In this document: positions 1 through 10,770 of the stretch, in pieces
Layout of the letters: the number at the start of each line of letters is the position of its first letter
Numbering within the stretch: position 1 is the stretch's first letter
Origin: Russula earlei
Taxonomy: Eukaryota; Basidiomycota; Agaricomycetes; Russulales; Russulaceae
Direction of reading: 5' to 3'
DNA length: 55,692 bases
Assembly: GCA_025769875.1 (NCBI GenBank)
Contig: JAGFNK010000345.1
Coordinates: forward strand, 1-55,692
The notes under the pieces: model-generated
What the model saw: only the letters and a program-made list of their open reading frames with translations
What the model was told of the DNA's origin: nothing
Database searches by the model: none
Position numbers and translations under genes: made by a program

Positions 1-1560
1 CTTGGCCTGTTAGCTGCGCTCTATGCTGCACAACAAATCAATGCAATGTCAAGCACATCAAGTAGTTGTAAGATCACAGGAAGGCAAGTAAGTGGTCTTC
101 ACCAAGACACCTAAGCAAGCCAAGTCTGGGTAAAGTGATGGCAGTGCTAAGCATGGAATTTACAGTAAGTACATCATCAAGGCAATCAAAAGTAGTGTTA
201 CAACATTTTCCTTTTACATTTACTTCTCACCTTTGCTATGGACTGCCTGCTTTGTACATCCCTTTACTTACTAGTCTCGTGATCTCTTACATCTTGTGAT
301 CCCTTCTGTGTTATCATGTGATCCATACACATCCAGGTATCACTGGATTGCTGTTACTTTCCCTTTGTTTGGTTCTCTTTCCTTTTATACTTACTTCTTA
401 GTTTCAACTGTGCAATGCTGTGCACCTACTGTGCAGTACAGTCACTTGGTTCTGACTCATTCATGGCCTCATTCCTATGACTCCTACCTATTATGACTCC
501 TACTATACTAGTAGCACAGTCAAAGTGCAGCTATTGCTGCACTTCTCCTGTATATATGAGCTCAGTACTTTGTGACCAAAGCCCTAAGCTTGGTCTCTTG
601 TAGAATCCAACCTACTCTTGTCCAACATATTTGCCTGCAACCCACTTCGCTCCTAATCCTCAAACCACATCCACCTCTCCATTTCATCAACTCTTCACAC
701 ACACACACCATCCACCATCCACTCTCTCCCTATCCCTTCCTCCCCTAAGAGTCTCTCTTCACTCTACTGAGAAGAGCTCTCCTTCAAGACATACCTTCTC
801 CTTCTCTCTGCATGTTCAAAGTCTACTATGGACTTGAATGCATATAGCTAGTGGAACCAGCCCTAGTCTATTCCATTACAAACTTACCCTAGCTTCTCAA
901 TGGACTGAGTCATACTAGGAAGGGTCTATTGGCCATAACCTGTTTAGCATAAAACACTTTGACTGCTGCAGGGATCCTTACTCTTTACAACAGGAATTGG
1001 CCATTCATCTGAACACACTCCTACTATCAACTTGACTTCAGGCTTGAGAACTGACATGGCTCATTACTGTGACAAGTAGTGTATCAGAAGGCAATCTCAA
1101 AAGCATGGTGATCAACACATTTGTTGACATAGAAGCTGGAAAATGCATCAAGTGTATCTATGAATAGAGTCTTTGGAACATGTTAGGAATTGAATTCCAG
1201 AATAAGGTGTGAAGCTGTGGAGACAATTTATTTTTTATACTGCACCATGGATCTTACTGATCAGCAAATGCCAATGGGTGGCTGCACTGCACTGTGTATC
1301 ATCCTCTCCTCCCCACCCTACAGTTCCTTTTCTCATCCTCCCCCCTGTCATGAACCATTTCCCAGAGAGAGCCCTTGAAGGACCCTTCCATATTAGAGGA
1401 AAGGGGGGCTCTATGGTGGCACCCTGTTCACACAGCCAAAAGGGGTGAGCAGAGGTGTCCACAATGTCACACACACATTGTTGTGCAATTGATTTTAGGC
1501 ACAATCAACATACAGCAAGTCCAACTTGCTGGCACACTATCTAGCATTAAAGGACAACAT

Positions 1561-1775
1561 TAGTGACCTTCTAAGGACCCTTTAGGACAACCCTAAAGTC
1601 ACTATATTGAGGACTAAGGAGGATACTATAGGCATTAGAACATGTTATTAGAGTAACTCCAATAACCTTAGAACAAACTATAAGGCAACACTAGGGACCT
1701 TAATACTGATAATAAGGTTGATTCTAAGCACCTTAACAGAACCATATAAGGGGTCTTATAAGGAGCACTTCCTCA
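1561..1775. repeat. cluster of TAAGG / CCTTA motifs
   Basis: About a dozen copies of TAAGG, CTAAGG or their complement CCTTA occur in roughly 215 bp, in both orientations and with irregular spacing. The segment is AT-rich and has no coding potential that I can see. It could be a degenerate satellite or protein-binding array, or a chance result of low complexity. Confidence 0.35.
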
Positions 1776-2293
1776 TTGACAAATACTCCAAGTCCCTCAA
1801 AGACTGAAAGGGCCAAAATAATGTTTTTGGAAAGCCTCCTTCATGGGGGCACATTGCTCAATTGACCATTTGTCTTGATCTCACAGATTTCTCATATGCC
1901 TCTGATCATCTGTACTAAAAAGACTTCAAGTGTAAATCATGTTTTATTGCCTCAAATGTGAGCTATGATTGTGATGTCTTGATGACATCACCAAGTGCCT
2001 GAGATCAAACTCAATGCCATGGACAAATGCCACAATGGTGTGATTACTTTACATGCACACAAATTTTCCTTACTATCCTATAAAAGTTGTGATCCTTATT
2101 TACAAATAGTATACCAACCAGTATGTATAAAAGGGCTCCAAAATGAGCCAGGAAATATATCAGATTCTGTTGCCTTCCCAATGTCCCCTAGTATGCCTCC
2201 TGCCCATCCAGCATTCCTGTATGCCAATTGCTGCACCCTCAGACTTTCTCCTCACCTATTTTTCACATTTTATTTGAAAAAAAAAAAAAGAAT

Positions 2294-2415
2294 ATGGACA
2301 AATAGCAAAAAGGAACCAAGAACAATAAGGAGACATAGACAAGTAACAAAATGAATCAGGAACAATAAGAAGACATGGACAAATAACAAAAAGAAATCAA
2401 GAACAATGAGGGGAT
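2294..2415 (+). repeat. three tandem copies of a 40-41 bp unit
   Basis: Three imperfect units (2294-2334, 2335-2374, 2375-2415) each begin ATGGACAAAT or ATAGACAAGT and contain AGAACAATRAG. A run of about 14 A precedes them at 2277-2289. A poly-A run next to a short tandem array is typical of the 3' end of a non-LTR retrotransposon, but no such element can be recognised upstream. Confidence 0.7.
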
Positions 2416-2561
2416 ATGGTCAATGGACATAACTGTGATAACAAGGGGAGTGGGGATAGTCCAAGTGAAATGAGGATCAGTTGACAAGCCAGGGGAGGTG
2501 GCAGATTACAACAGACAACAGGCATCAAGATGTTGTGATCTTGTAGATCAGAAGCATGTGT

Positions 2562-2566
2562 GATTG
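2562..2566. repeat. left target-site duplication GATTG of gypsy-1
   Basis: GATTG directly precedes the left LTR and is repeated at 8134-8138 directly after the right LTR. Five base pairs is the usual duplication size for Ty3/gypsy integrases. Confidence 0.93.
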
Positions 2567-3059
2567 TGTCACTGACTGGGGGCGGTGTTGCTGACAAATC
2601 CATTCACGCGTGAGATGTGCACACTGAGTCGAGTGAGAGCACGAAGTTCTTGTGAAGATCAGGGATCTTGGTGATGATACTGCCAAGGCAGATAAGTACC
2701 GCGGAGAGGGAAAAGGGACAATTAGTCTTCATGTTCGAAGACTTGGGAGATTGAGAAGGTTTTCGAGGTACTTGCTTGATTGCTTGCAAGCCTACAAGTT
2801 CTGAAGCAAGAATCCAGTGATATTCACAGGAGAACAAGCTTAGGGCTTGTTCTCAGTAAATGTCAGGTTTATATACATATGGGATACTATATCAGATAGT
2901 ATTCATGAGGAAACAATGAGGCGATCGTACTCGAACATTCAAGAACCAGGTGGTACATGTGAGGCAATGTGAGTCATAAGAACATGCAGGAAACATGAGT
3001 CATGTCCAGGTTGGCTTGTCTGGTTGCCGGTTTGGTCTGAAGTACCAGTTATTGTGACA
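2567..3059 (-). repeat. 3' LTR of gypsy-1
   Basis: This 493-bp copy matches 7640-8133. In element orientation it starts TGTCACAATAACTGG and ends CAGTCAGTGACA. It carries a TATATAAA box near 2868 and, about 35 nt downstream in the element sense, the self-priming hairpin (complement at 2831-2842). Confidence 0.93.
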
Positions 3060-3075
3060 TTACCCCCTTGTTAAG
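3060..3075 (-). other. polypurine tract of gypsy-1
   Basis: On the minus strand the sequence AACAAGGGGGTAA directly abuts the first base of the 3' LTR. This is the expected position and composition of the plus-strand primer for reverse transcription. Confidence 0.8.
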
Positions 3076-3749
3076 GTCTAACCTTCATAGGGACAAACAT
3101 TAGAGATGCAGCAATGGGTGTGATAGTGAAGTTGGTCTCAAGGGACTCAGCATATTCTGTGTGGTTTACACCACCTGTGAGGGGTCCTGCAAAGATCAGC
3201 TTTATGCCCATGTCAGTTGCAAAGGACACAAGTGGTGATCTTGGGACAATCAATGGTGTCATGTTCCCCATCAAGGCACCAAGAGCATTTGTCAGCAGTT
3301 TGAGGGGAAAATTGATACCAAGGATCAAGGATGGCTTCCTTGGCATCCTTATGTTCCTGCTCAGTCAATTGTGGCATGGACTGAAAGAGGACCCTAGGTT
3401 TGAGTTGAGTCTTCACATTGGCTTTTGCCAGTTTGACCTTGCTGTCTCTAATTTCCCAGAGCATGTCATGGTATTGTCCTCTGGCTGTGATGAGTTGATT
3501 TGCCATTTGTTGTGCCTTTTTGATGGCAAATCGGTAGTGGAGGACCTCAGCTTCAAGGGACAGGTCTCCTTTGAATGTAAGGGCTTTGTTCACAGCCTTG
3601 GTGTGTCTGAGCCCATCTTGGAATAGGAAGGCATCTTTCATTGTGAGGAGAGGGTGGGGGTAGGGATCAGCGCAAGCACAAACTGAGATTAAATGGGTAG
3701 GACAACCAGGACCATATGTAGTGATGATCAAGGGGAATCCATTAGTCAA
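3071..3749 (-). pseudogene. extra 3' ORF of gypsy-1 with a zinc knuckle
   Basis: Downstream of pol, between the chromodomain and the 3' LTR, there is a 178-codon open frame (3749 to 3213) and an overlapping 91-codon frame (3346 to 3071), probably one ORF split by a frameshift. Near the end of the first frame the protein reads CSWCLDGEHDTIDC, a perfect CX2CX4HX4C zinc knuckle like those of nucleocapsid proteins. The preceding 100 residues are rich in K, Q and E and may be helical. A zinc knuckle is normally in gag, so its place after integrase is unusual. It may be a displaced nucleocapsid or an accessory nucleic-acid-binding protein. I do not recognise the rest. Confidence 0.6.
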
Positions 3750-4399
3750 ATCGGGGAGGACGAATCATGGAGGAATAGTATCATCTTCATTTCCTGGGTC
3801 GGGAATTAAGACGTCTAGTCCTAGGTTACCCTGCATCCAGCCATGTCCAAGTTCTTGTAGTTTGGCTACAGTATCTGTTCCTGGAGCTAGTGGTAGTGTG
3901 TAGGTAGGTGGGGGGTTGTCATTTTCGTGTGATGTGACTGGGATGAAATTTTCATTGAGAAGGAGGGTTGGTGGTTGTTGAGGGATAGGTATATTGAGGC
4001 GAGGAGGAATGGGAATTGGGTCGGGAGAGGGTGTTTGAACATGGTAAGAAGGGCTGCAAACAATTGAGGGATTGGTTCCTTAAGAGAGGGAACAATTGCC
4101 AAAGGTGTGGAGTATGGTGGGTAATGTCTCTTCGTGCTAGAGTTCTTGTGCCTGAGCTATCATTGCTGCATGTTGTGCAGCTCGTCAGACAAGGAGTCAG
4201 GTGTTAATGGTTGTGGCTGTTGATGGGGATGGTTCTCTGGATGGCAGTAGAGGGACAAGAGTAGGAGAATATGGTGGAGTGAGGATGAGGGTAATGGAGG
4301 AGGCAGTGGGCAAGTTTGAAATGGAGGACATGTTGGAATATGTTTTGGGGAGGGGAAGAACGATGGGGAATGTTGGTTGGGAGTGGCAACCTTTTTATG

Positions 4400-6260
4400 C
4401 ATTGGGTTGTCCAGCCATGGCAGAGTAAAATTCTTTTAGGAGTTCTGGGGTGTTGAGGTTGTGGTGGTTGACCCACAAGTCGTCTGATGTCAGGTAACCT
4501 TTCCAATGCACAAGGTATTGGAGTTTACAGGTTCGTCCAAATCTTCTAGTGTCTAGAATTGCTTTGATTTCATATTCTTCTTCATTATCGATGATCAGGG
4601 GAGGTCATGTGAATGGCATGCCATATTCCTCCATTTCTATATATGGTAGGAGTAGGTTGACGTGGAAAATGTTGTGTATCTTCATGGATGATGGGAGTTG
4701 GAGTTGGTAAGCGACTTTAGAGATTTTCTTGGTGATGGGAAAGGGTCCATATTGTTTTGGCATTAGTTTACAATTTCCTCATGTCTTGAGGTTCTTGCCT
4801 TCTAACCATACAAGGGTTCCTTCCTTCATCTCTGGGTTGTCAGGTTTGAGGGGTTGTTGTTTATGTTCCAAAAGTTGTTGTGCGTCTTTTCTAGACTCTT
4901 GTAGTTCTTTGAGACGATTGGTGGAGGCTGGCACATTGTTGTCTTCTAGGTTGATGTTGATTTGGGGTTTGAATCCCATGAGGAGTTCATGTGGTGATTG
5001 TTGTGATGTCTCATGTTTCCATGAGTTGTGTGCATATTTGGCAATGGGGAGCATTTTTGCCCAGGAATGAGGGTGAGTCATGGTCCAGGGTCTTAGGTAT
5101 TGTTCTAACCAGGCGTTCATTCTTTCAGTTTGTCCATCGGTTTGAGGGTGGAATGCTGTGGACAGGTTTTGTTTAATGCCTAGACTTTTGCACAGGGCCT
5201 TCGAGAAGTTTGATGTGAATTGAGGGTCTCTGTTGGATATAATCCTTTTGGGGACACTGAACCAAGGTATGAGGTGTTTCAGGTACTCATGTGTGACACC
5301 TGTTCCATCAATCGTTTTATTGCAGGGGATGAATTTTGTTGCTTTAGAACACCCTTGATCGATGATGGTGAGAATGCTGTTAAATCCTTCTGATTTGGGC
5401 AGGTCTGTGATGAGGTCCATCGATACATATTGGAATGGGCCTTGTTCAATGTGTGTGTCAAGTGGAAAGGTCATGGCCTTTTTCCTAGGTAGGTTAGTTT
5501 TTGATTCTTGACACTTGGCGCAACCTTTGATGTATTGTTCTACAAATTGTCATAGCCTAGGTCCTTCATAGTGTTGTTTGACTAAGTTCCATGTGTTGGC
5601 TATCCGAGGGTGTCCTGCAGGTGGGGTGTCATGGAATTGTTGTAGGATTTCTCATCATTTGTCTAGTTTATTGGGTAAGTAAATTTTTTGTGTAAAATTT
5701 TCAGGTGGGAGGAGGGTGGTTTTTTGTTCTTCTACCCCCTTGTTAAGGTCTTTGTGACAAGAAAGAGTGTTGGCAATGGTGTGAGTGTGTCCTGGAACAT
5801 GTTCCATGGTTATGTTGAAGTCTTGCATGTACTGCATCCATCTTGCTTGTCGTCCAGTTAGTTTTTGTGGTTCTTTAAAGTATGTAAGATTCTTGTGGTC
5901 GGTCCTTATCCTGATCGGTTTATCTGCACCTAGAAAGAATGGTCAACTGCTTTTTAGGCCGAAAATGATGGTAGCCAGTTCTTTATCATGTGCATCGTAA
6001 TTTCTTTCTGCATCTAATAGTGTTCTTGAGTAGAATGCTATAGGGTGGAGTCCATCTTCATGTTCTTGGGAAATAACTGCTCCTATAGTGAATCCAGATG
6101 CATCTGTATTGAGGATAAATTGTTTGGTCCAATCTGGTGTTCATAGGATTGGATAAGATACGCATGTTTCTTTTAATGCTTGAAATGCCTGTTCTTCTTT
6201 GGGTGTCCATTCCCATTGAGCACGTGGAGCAATGGTGCTGCCAGTGGTATTGCTGCATGT
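4400..6260 (-). pseudogene. gypsy-1 pol remnant: RNase H, integrase, chromodomain
   Basis: Reading leftwards: the junction from gag is near 6230, where the frame changes to a stretch containing WTPKEEQAFQALK, the start of the RNase H region. RNase H ends near 5700 with FNITMEHVPGHTHTIANTLS. The integrase core lies in the frame 5474-4779 with the D,D,E residues recognisable in VSMDLITDLP, SNRDPQF and QTDGQTERMN. A GPY/F-like tail (GTLVWLEGKNLKT) follows. Near 4525-4440 a chromodomain reads QYLVHWKGYLTSDDLWV, which places the element among the chromoviruses. Several frameshifts and stops separate these blocks and the aspartic protease is absent, so no functional polyprotein can be made. Confidence 0.85.
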
Positions 6261-7557
6261 TCCCCAAGTGGAAAGGTGAGCCCAGGGGCAATTCAGATTC
6301 ATGTTGCGGTTGTGAGTATTGGCATGGTCTGTGAGGACCACACATTTGTGCATCCAAATGCAGTGTTGCTTCTGAGCACCAGAAATCCATTCTTGAAAGG
6401 TGGTGGGATCTTCTTGGCTAATGATCGCTTTGACTAGAGGTTTGGGAAGGCCACACGTGAACAGGCACATGACCATTGGGTTGTCCATGTGTAATGATCC
6501 ATGGTGCACAAGCAACTCAAAATTGGCAATGTATTCATCCAAATTGTTTTCTTTCATTTTGAGTTCACAGAGTTGGTCTTGCACATGTTCGCGTTTGGCA
6601 TAGTCAGTGAACACTTGTTTAAATTGCTGTTCCATTGCTTGCCAAGCAGTTAGTCCAAAGGGGATCTATCTCCTCTGGGTCGAGCATGACTTTTTCAAGC
6701 CACTCATCCATCGCTTTGACCCATCCATCAATGCAAGGCCCTTCCATGAGCAACAGGAAGTAGGCACATTTTTTGATGGGATTTTGGGCTATCTTACTGT
6801 CAAAGTTCATCCTCATAAAGCATCAGAATGCAGTGAGGAATGCATGGGTGCATGCACAATCTCCATTGAATGCCTTTGGAGGAACTCCTCCAAGTTTTCC
6901 ATTGTCTGAGGGGCATGTGTCACAGTTGTGGCAGGCATAGATGTCATAGTTGTCTGGGTCTGGGCTTGGGGGTCTTTTTCTGCGTCCTCCCAAGCCTTGG
7001 AACAAGGAGGGGCGTGGGTATGCTTGCACCATTCCAGACAATGCGAGTTGTTGAGGTACTTGTGCAGGTGGTTCTTCCAGTTCATCAGCCACAACAAAGA
7101 GTTGTGTTGTGGTTTCAGGTTCTTGTTCCATGGGTTTGGTGGGTGCAGGTCCAGGGGTCAGGGCACGTGATGGATTCTTCAAGTTAGGAATGGGCTCACC
7201 TGACTTGATGAGTTGTTCCATATCAAGGCCTTTAAGAGGGTCATTGACTAATCTGAAGGCCTGGGCATGCAACGCGATAGGCTTCAAAGTAGTCCTTATG
7301 GCAGTCAAATTTTGAACCAGATGCCATAAAGGGTTCCAAGGCCAAACTTGGCCTTTCTGTAGATGGTGTAGTACCCAGGTCCAAGGTACACTGTTTATTC
7401 CTACTCTCAGGAATTGAGCATTCTCTCTGAAGGCCTCTGGTATAAGTGCATCATCAAGGTCTGGGTTTAGTTTGAAAGGGCACTTGAGTTTCTTCAGCCC
7501 TTCTTCAGTGGGTTTTCCTTGTCCTTTAAACCTCCAGTCTCTAGCCATGGAAGTCAT
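6230..7557 (-). pseudogene. gypsy-1 gag remnant
   Basis: The frame 7557-6823 (244 codons, starting MTSMARDWRFKGQGK) is followed in another frame by 6635-6141, which carries the gag capsid signature YIANFELLVHHGSL...FTCGLPKPLVKAI. The second frame runs without a stop from capsid straight into the RNase H start at about 6230, so nucleocapsid, protease and most reverse transcriptase were deleted in one event. The AUG at 7557 lies 82 bp inside the 5' LTR boundary, a normal leader length. Confidence 0.8.
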
Positions 7558-7625
7558 TCTGAAGAAAGCAGTATATTTGGAGGTGGATTCATGTATATGT
7601 GTTCAGGGTCAAGGGTTCAAAGAGG

Positions 7626-7637
7626 TAAGCTTGTTCT
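7626..7637 (-). other. self-priming primer-binding site of gypsy-1
   Basis: Two bases inside the 5' LTR the minus strand reads AGAACAAGCTTA. Its exact 12-nt complement, TAAGCTTGTTCT, occurs inside the LTR (complement of 7905-7916 and 2831-2842), about 35 nt downstream of TATATAAA, where transcription should start. In Tf1 and the sushi-type chromoviruses the first bases of the RNA fold back and prime minus-strand synthesis instead of a tRNA. The arrangement here matches that mechanism, and I see no tRNA-type site. Confidence 0.72.
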
Positions 7638-7639
7638 AA

Positions 7640-8133
7640 TGTCACCGACTGGGGGTGGTGTCAGCTGACAAATCCATTCACATGCAAGACATGTGCACTG
7701 AGTCAAGCAAGAGCATGAAGTTCTTGCAAGGATTGGGGATCTCAGTGACAATACTGCCCAGGCAGATAAGTACTGCGGAGAGGGGAAAGGGACAATTAGT
7801 CTTCACATTCAAAGACTTAGGAGATTGAGAAGGTTTTTGAGGTACTTGCTTGATTGCTTGCAAGCCTACAAGTTCCAAAGCGAGAATCCAGTGATATTCA
7901 CAGGAGAACAAGCTTAGGGCTTGTTCTCAGTAAATGTCAGGTTTATATACATATGGGATACTATATCAAATAGTATTCATGAGGAAACAATGAGGCAATC
8001 ATACTAGAACATTCAAGAACCAGGTGGTACATGTGAGGCAATGTGAGTCATAAGAATGCATGGGAAACCTGAGTCATGTCCAGGTTGGCTTGTCTGGTTG
8101 CCAGTCCGGTCCAAAGTACCAGTTATTGTGACA
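7640..8133 (-). repeat. 5' LTR of gypsy-1
   Basis: This 494-bp partner of 2567-3059 has TG...CA ends and is followed by the target duplication GATTG. It contains the promoter TATATAAA (complement near 7940-7950) and the palindrome GAGAACAAGC-TTAGG-GCTTGTTCTC at 7904-7928. Confidence 0.93.
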
Positions 8134-8138
8134 GATTG

Positions 8139-9428
8139 AGATCAATTGCAGGTGAGTGATACAAATCATGCATGTGCAATGGTGACTGAGGGATTGCCCT
8201 GATACGATACATATTTTGGTATGATCTCATAAGTACTTAGTTGCCCTACATCTCAACTCATAGATAACCATTGATGGTCATATGCTTGATCATCAATGCA
8301 CATGCCATTTCTCATAGATTGTGGGCTCGCATAGCCTGGATAGTTTATCTGTTTAAACTAGTAGTTAATACTGTAGTTTCCCCTCAGTGATCACTTATGT
8401 GCACAAGGCACTGAGGTACACTTATTCAGTTATTGTACATATGCACTGTGGACTAATACCTAGATAGCTGTTATCTTATCTAGGTAAATATATATTACAC
8501 AGTGATTGCTTATGCATGTGAGTCACTGAGCTGTTATCTTATCTAGTGACATTTTCTCATGTGCATACACCTGCACATGCATCTGGCTGCTGCACACACC
8601 TTTGGCTCACAGAACCTAATACACCAATTTGCTCACTCCATAAGCCTTAATAAATCTACACAAGAAGGCTCCAAAAAAGTGGTGCCTCAGGGAATGATCA
8701 GCCAAGAATGCCAAACCCAATGCTGATTCCACCACAGCCATGGCACATTCCTAAGAGTATGCAGTCCCTTTTGCACCTGCCCCATCCCCAAAGGCTCCTG
8801 TGAGAGCACACTCATTATTACCAGTGCATTCCACAGCACTCACTTGTAATGTGCTGCCTACTAGCTTTCATTCCCCCTTTCACAGCCATTTTGAGATAAT
8901 ATAATTTTACTTTGAAATTTATCTCCTTCTGTTGTGTGTAATCAACCAAATAACAGCCAACTTATCTAAAAGAAAATTTTTACACGAGTGCGCGAAAGAA
9001 AGGGAGCGGAGCCTGAACATCTGCGACAGACGAAGCCGAGTTGTTGGGAACTTGCCTTATCTGTGACACAGATGCGGAAAACCGTCAACTCCAACTGATG
9101 GTGATTGTGTTATCCCCATTACGTACAGATCTTGCATACATAGTCCCAGTCGTTGTAGTTGTGCAGCGATCATTGGATTCGAAATCAAGCATGCGTCCAT
9201 GTGTGGCACGCCAATGGTCGCAGCCTGAGGGTTATGTGATGTTTAAGCGGCACGGACAAGGTGGGGTACATCGTCCCGGAGAGGAGTGGGTCAGCACTAT
9301 ATTATCGAAGGCACCACTGACAAACCCATTACATCCAAATGCGTAAATGAGTGGATGTGGATGACAAAATGTGTATCGATAGCAATCTCATCATCTCTTG
9401 TTCCTATCAACGCTGGGCACACTTCTGA
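8139..9428. other. intergenic region with a sharp CpG boundary
   Basis: No gene is seen. From 8139 to about 8975 the DNA is CpG-poor and contains two copies of GCTGTTATCTTATCTAG (8467 and 8531). A gag-like proline-rich reading near 8700-8850 may be a further relic. At about 8980 the composition switches abruptly to CpG-rich DNA that leads into the first gene. Confidence 0.5.
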
Positions 9429-9429
9429 G

Positions 9430-9437
9430 TATTTAAA
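9430..9437 (+). promoter_or_regulatory. TATA-like box of the oxidoreductase gene
   Basis: TATTTAAA lies 55 bp before the start codon at 9485, a normal spacing for a TATA-driven fungal gene. Confidence 0.55.
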
Positions 9438-9484
9438 ACTGGACCTGGTGCTTACACACCACACATCCTTCCGCGCTCAGCACT

Positions 9485-10770
9485 ATGACATCTGAACAGC
9501 AAGTACTATGGTTTACAGAGGTAGGCGGTCCGTTCCAGATCGCCCACAGAGAGGTCCCTCGACCAGGACCCGGCTTCGTTCTCATCAAGATCGAATCTTG
9601 CGCGTTGAACCCAGTGGACGATTGGAACCAGCGCACAGGTATCTTGGTTGACAAGTACCCATATATTGCGGGAAGTGATGGATCAGGCATCGTCGAGGAC
9701 GTTGGAGAGGGCGTGTCTCAGTTGAAAAAGGGGGACAGAGTGTGAGTTGATTACTTTCAGAGGGAATTCAAGTGCCGTGTGCCTGAATCAAACGGATCAC
9801 AGCTTCTTCCAAGGAGTGTTCGGAGACCACAGGGGAACATTCCAGCAATACGTCCTCGTAGACGTTCCGCTGATCGCCAAAGTCTGCCTTCTGGTTGTGT
9901 CCCGAGCGTGTTGTCGGCCTGACTTTTGGTGTACTTTCAGATCCCTGATAACCTGACATTCGACCAAGCCTCGACCATTCCCCTTGGCCTTGCCACTGCC
10001 GCCATCGGACTTTACCAGAAGAAGAAAGAGCGTGGGGGTGCCGAGCTCGTGGCTCCTTGGGCAGATGGCGGACGGGGACGGGGGAAGTATACTGGACAGG
10101 CCATCTATATCCCGGGTGGCGCCAGCTCCGTCGGCCAATATGGTACGGATACACCCCTCTGGGGTGGAGCCCGACGCTGACGCCTGATATCGTGTCAAGC
10201 AATCCAGCTAGCTAAGCTCAGCGGTTTCAACCCAATCATCACAACCGCCTCTACCAAGAACGAAGCGTACTGTCGCGATGCAGGCGCCACTCACGTCATC
10301 GACTACAAGACAGTGCCGTACACCTCCATTCCAGCTATTGTCAAAGAAATCGCGAATGGGCCGGTGGGAATCGTCTATGACGCCATCTCAATCCCAGAGT
10401 CACAGAGGGCAGACTTGGAGGTCTTGAGACCTAATGGAAGCCTTATCCTGACACTCCCCTCCGAAGTCGAGGCATCAAAGGGTGATCGATGGGTTATGCT
10501 CACGTACGGGGCGGTGCGAGGGATTTGGTAATGAAGAGCTTGGGGGGGAGATGTACGCAGCGCTCCCTGGTTTGCTGGCGGACGGCTCCATCAAGGTACG
10601 CTATTTTCAATGGGGCTTGAAGGAGAATCTAAGCACTTTGCTAGCCCAACAAGGTCGAGTTGGTCACAGAAGGGCTGAAAGGGATACCAGCCGCGCTGGA
10701 GAGATTTGGGAGCGGTAAGGTCAGCGCTGTGAAGCTTGTTGCACGTCCCGGAGAAACTCCTGTTGCTTGA
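9485..10770 (+). CDS. MDR-superfamily zinc-type alcohol dehydrogenase-like / enoyl reductase-like protein
   Basis: Six exons: 9485-9741, 9803-9881, 9941-10142, 10200-10481, 10537-10595 and 10654-10770. They give 331 residues with every junction in phase and introns of 55-61 bp. The protein has the GroES-like N-terminal fold (IESCALNPVDDW, YIAGSDGSGIVEDVG, GDRVFFQG) and then a Rossmann NAD(P)H-binding domain with IYIPGGASSVGQYA around residue 165. It ends LVARPG. The catalytic zinc cysteines of true alcohol dehydrogenases are not apparent, so it belongs with the quinone-oxidoreductase-like or trans-enoyl-reductase-like members. In fungi many such proteins have unknown substrates. Some act with polyketide synthases, but nothing of that kind is nearby. 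The intron at 10482-10536 removes an apparent frame break. Confidence 0.9.

Larger units (their letters stand above)
1..2566. other. CpG-poor DNA without a recognisable gene
   Basis: No open frame here resembles a known protein and none shows plausible fungal exon structure. The stretch is nearly devoid of CG dinucleotides and rich in TG and CA, like the transposon that follows, so it is probably old methylated repeat DNA. Around 550-627 a TATATATGAG-like TATA is followed by a segment ending in CCAACA that looks like an LTR end. I could not find a matching start or a target duplication. Confidence 0.5.
2567..8133 (-). mobile_element. degenerate Ty3/gypsy chromovirus (gypsy-1)
   Basis: This is a complete but dead LTR retrotransposon on the minus strand. 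Both ends carry LTRs with TG...CA termini, and the element is flanked by the 5-bp direct repeat GATTG (2562-2566 and 8134-8138), which fixes its limits exactly. Reading leftwards it holds gag, then directly the end of the reverse transcriptase, RNase H, integrase and a chromodomain, and then an extra 3' open frame. The protease and most of the reverse transcriptase are missing. The two LTRs differ at roughly 8% of sites, mostly by CG-to-TG/CA transitions, so the insertion is old and has been mutated by deamination. At 5.57 kb it is about 2 kb short of what a complete element with this extra 3' ORF would be expected to measure. Confidence 0.93.

Noticed and set aside
196..627. Solo LTR from TGTTACAACA to TCCAACA
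   Set aside because: The ends resemble LTR termini, but the flanking five bases (AGTAG and TATTT) do not match and there is no second copy in the window.
10482..10536. Frameshift making the oxidoreductase a pseudogene
   Set aside because: A 55-bp intron (GTGATC...ATGAAG) with normal size and phase removes the break and joins conserved protein blocks.
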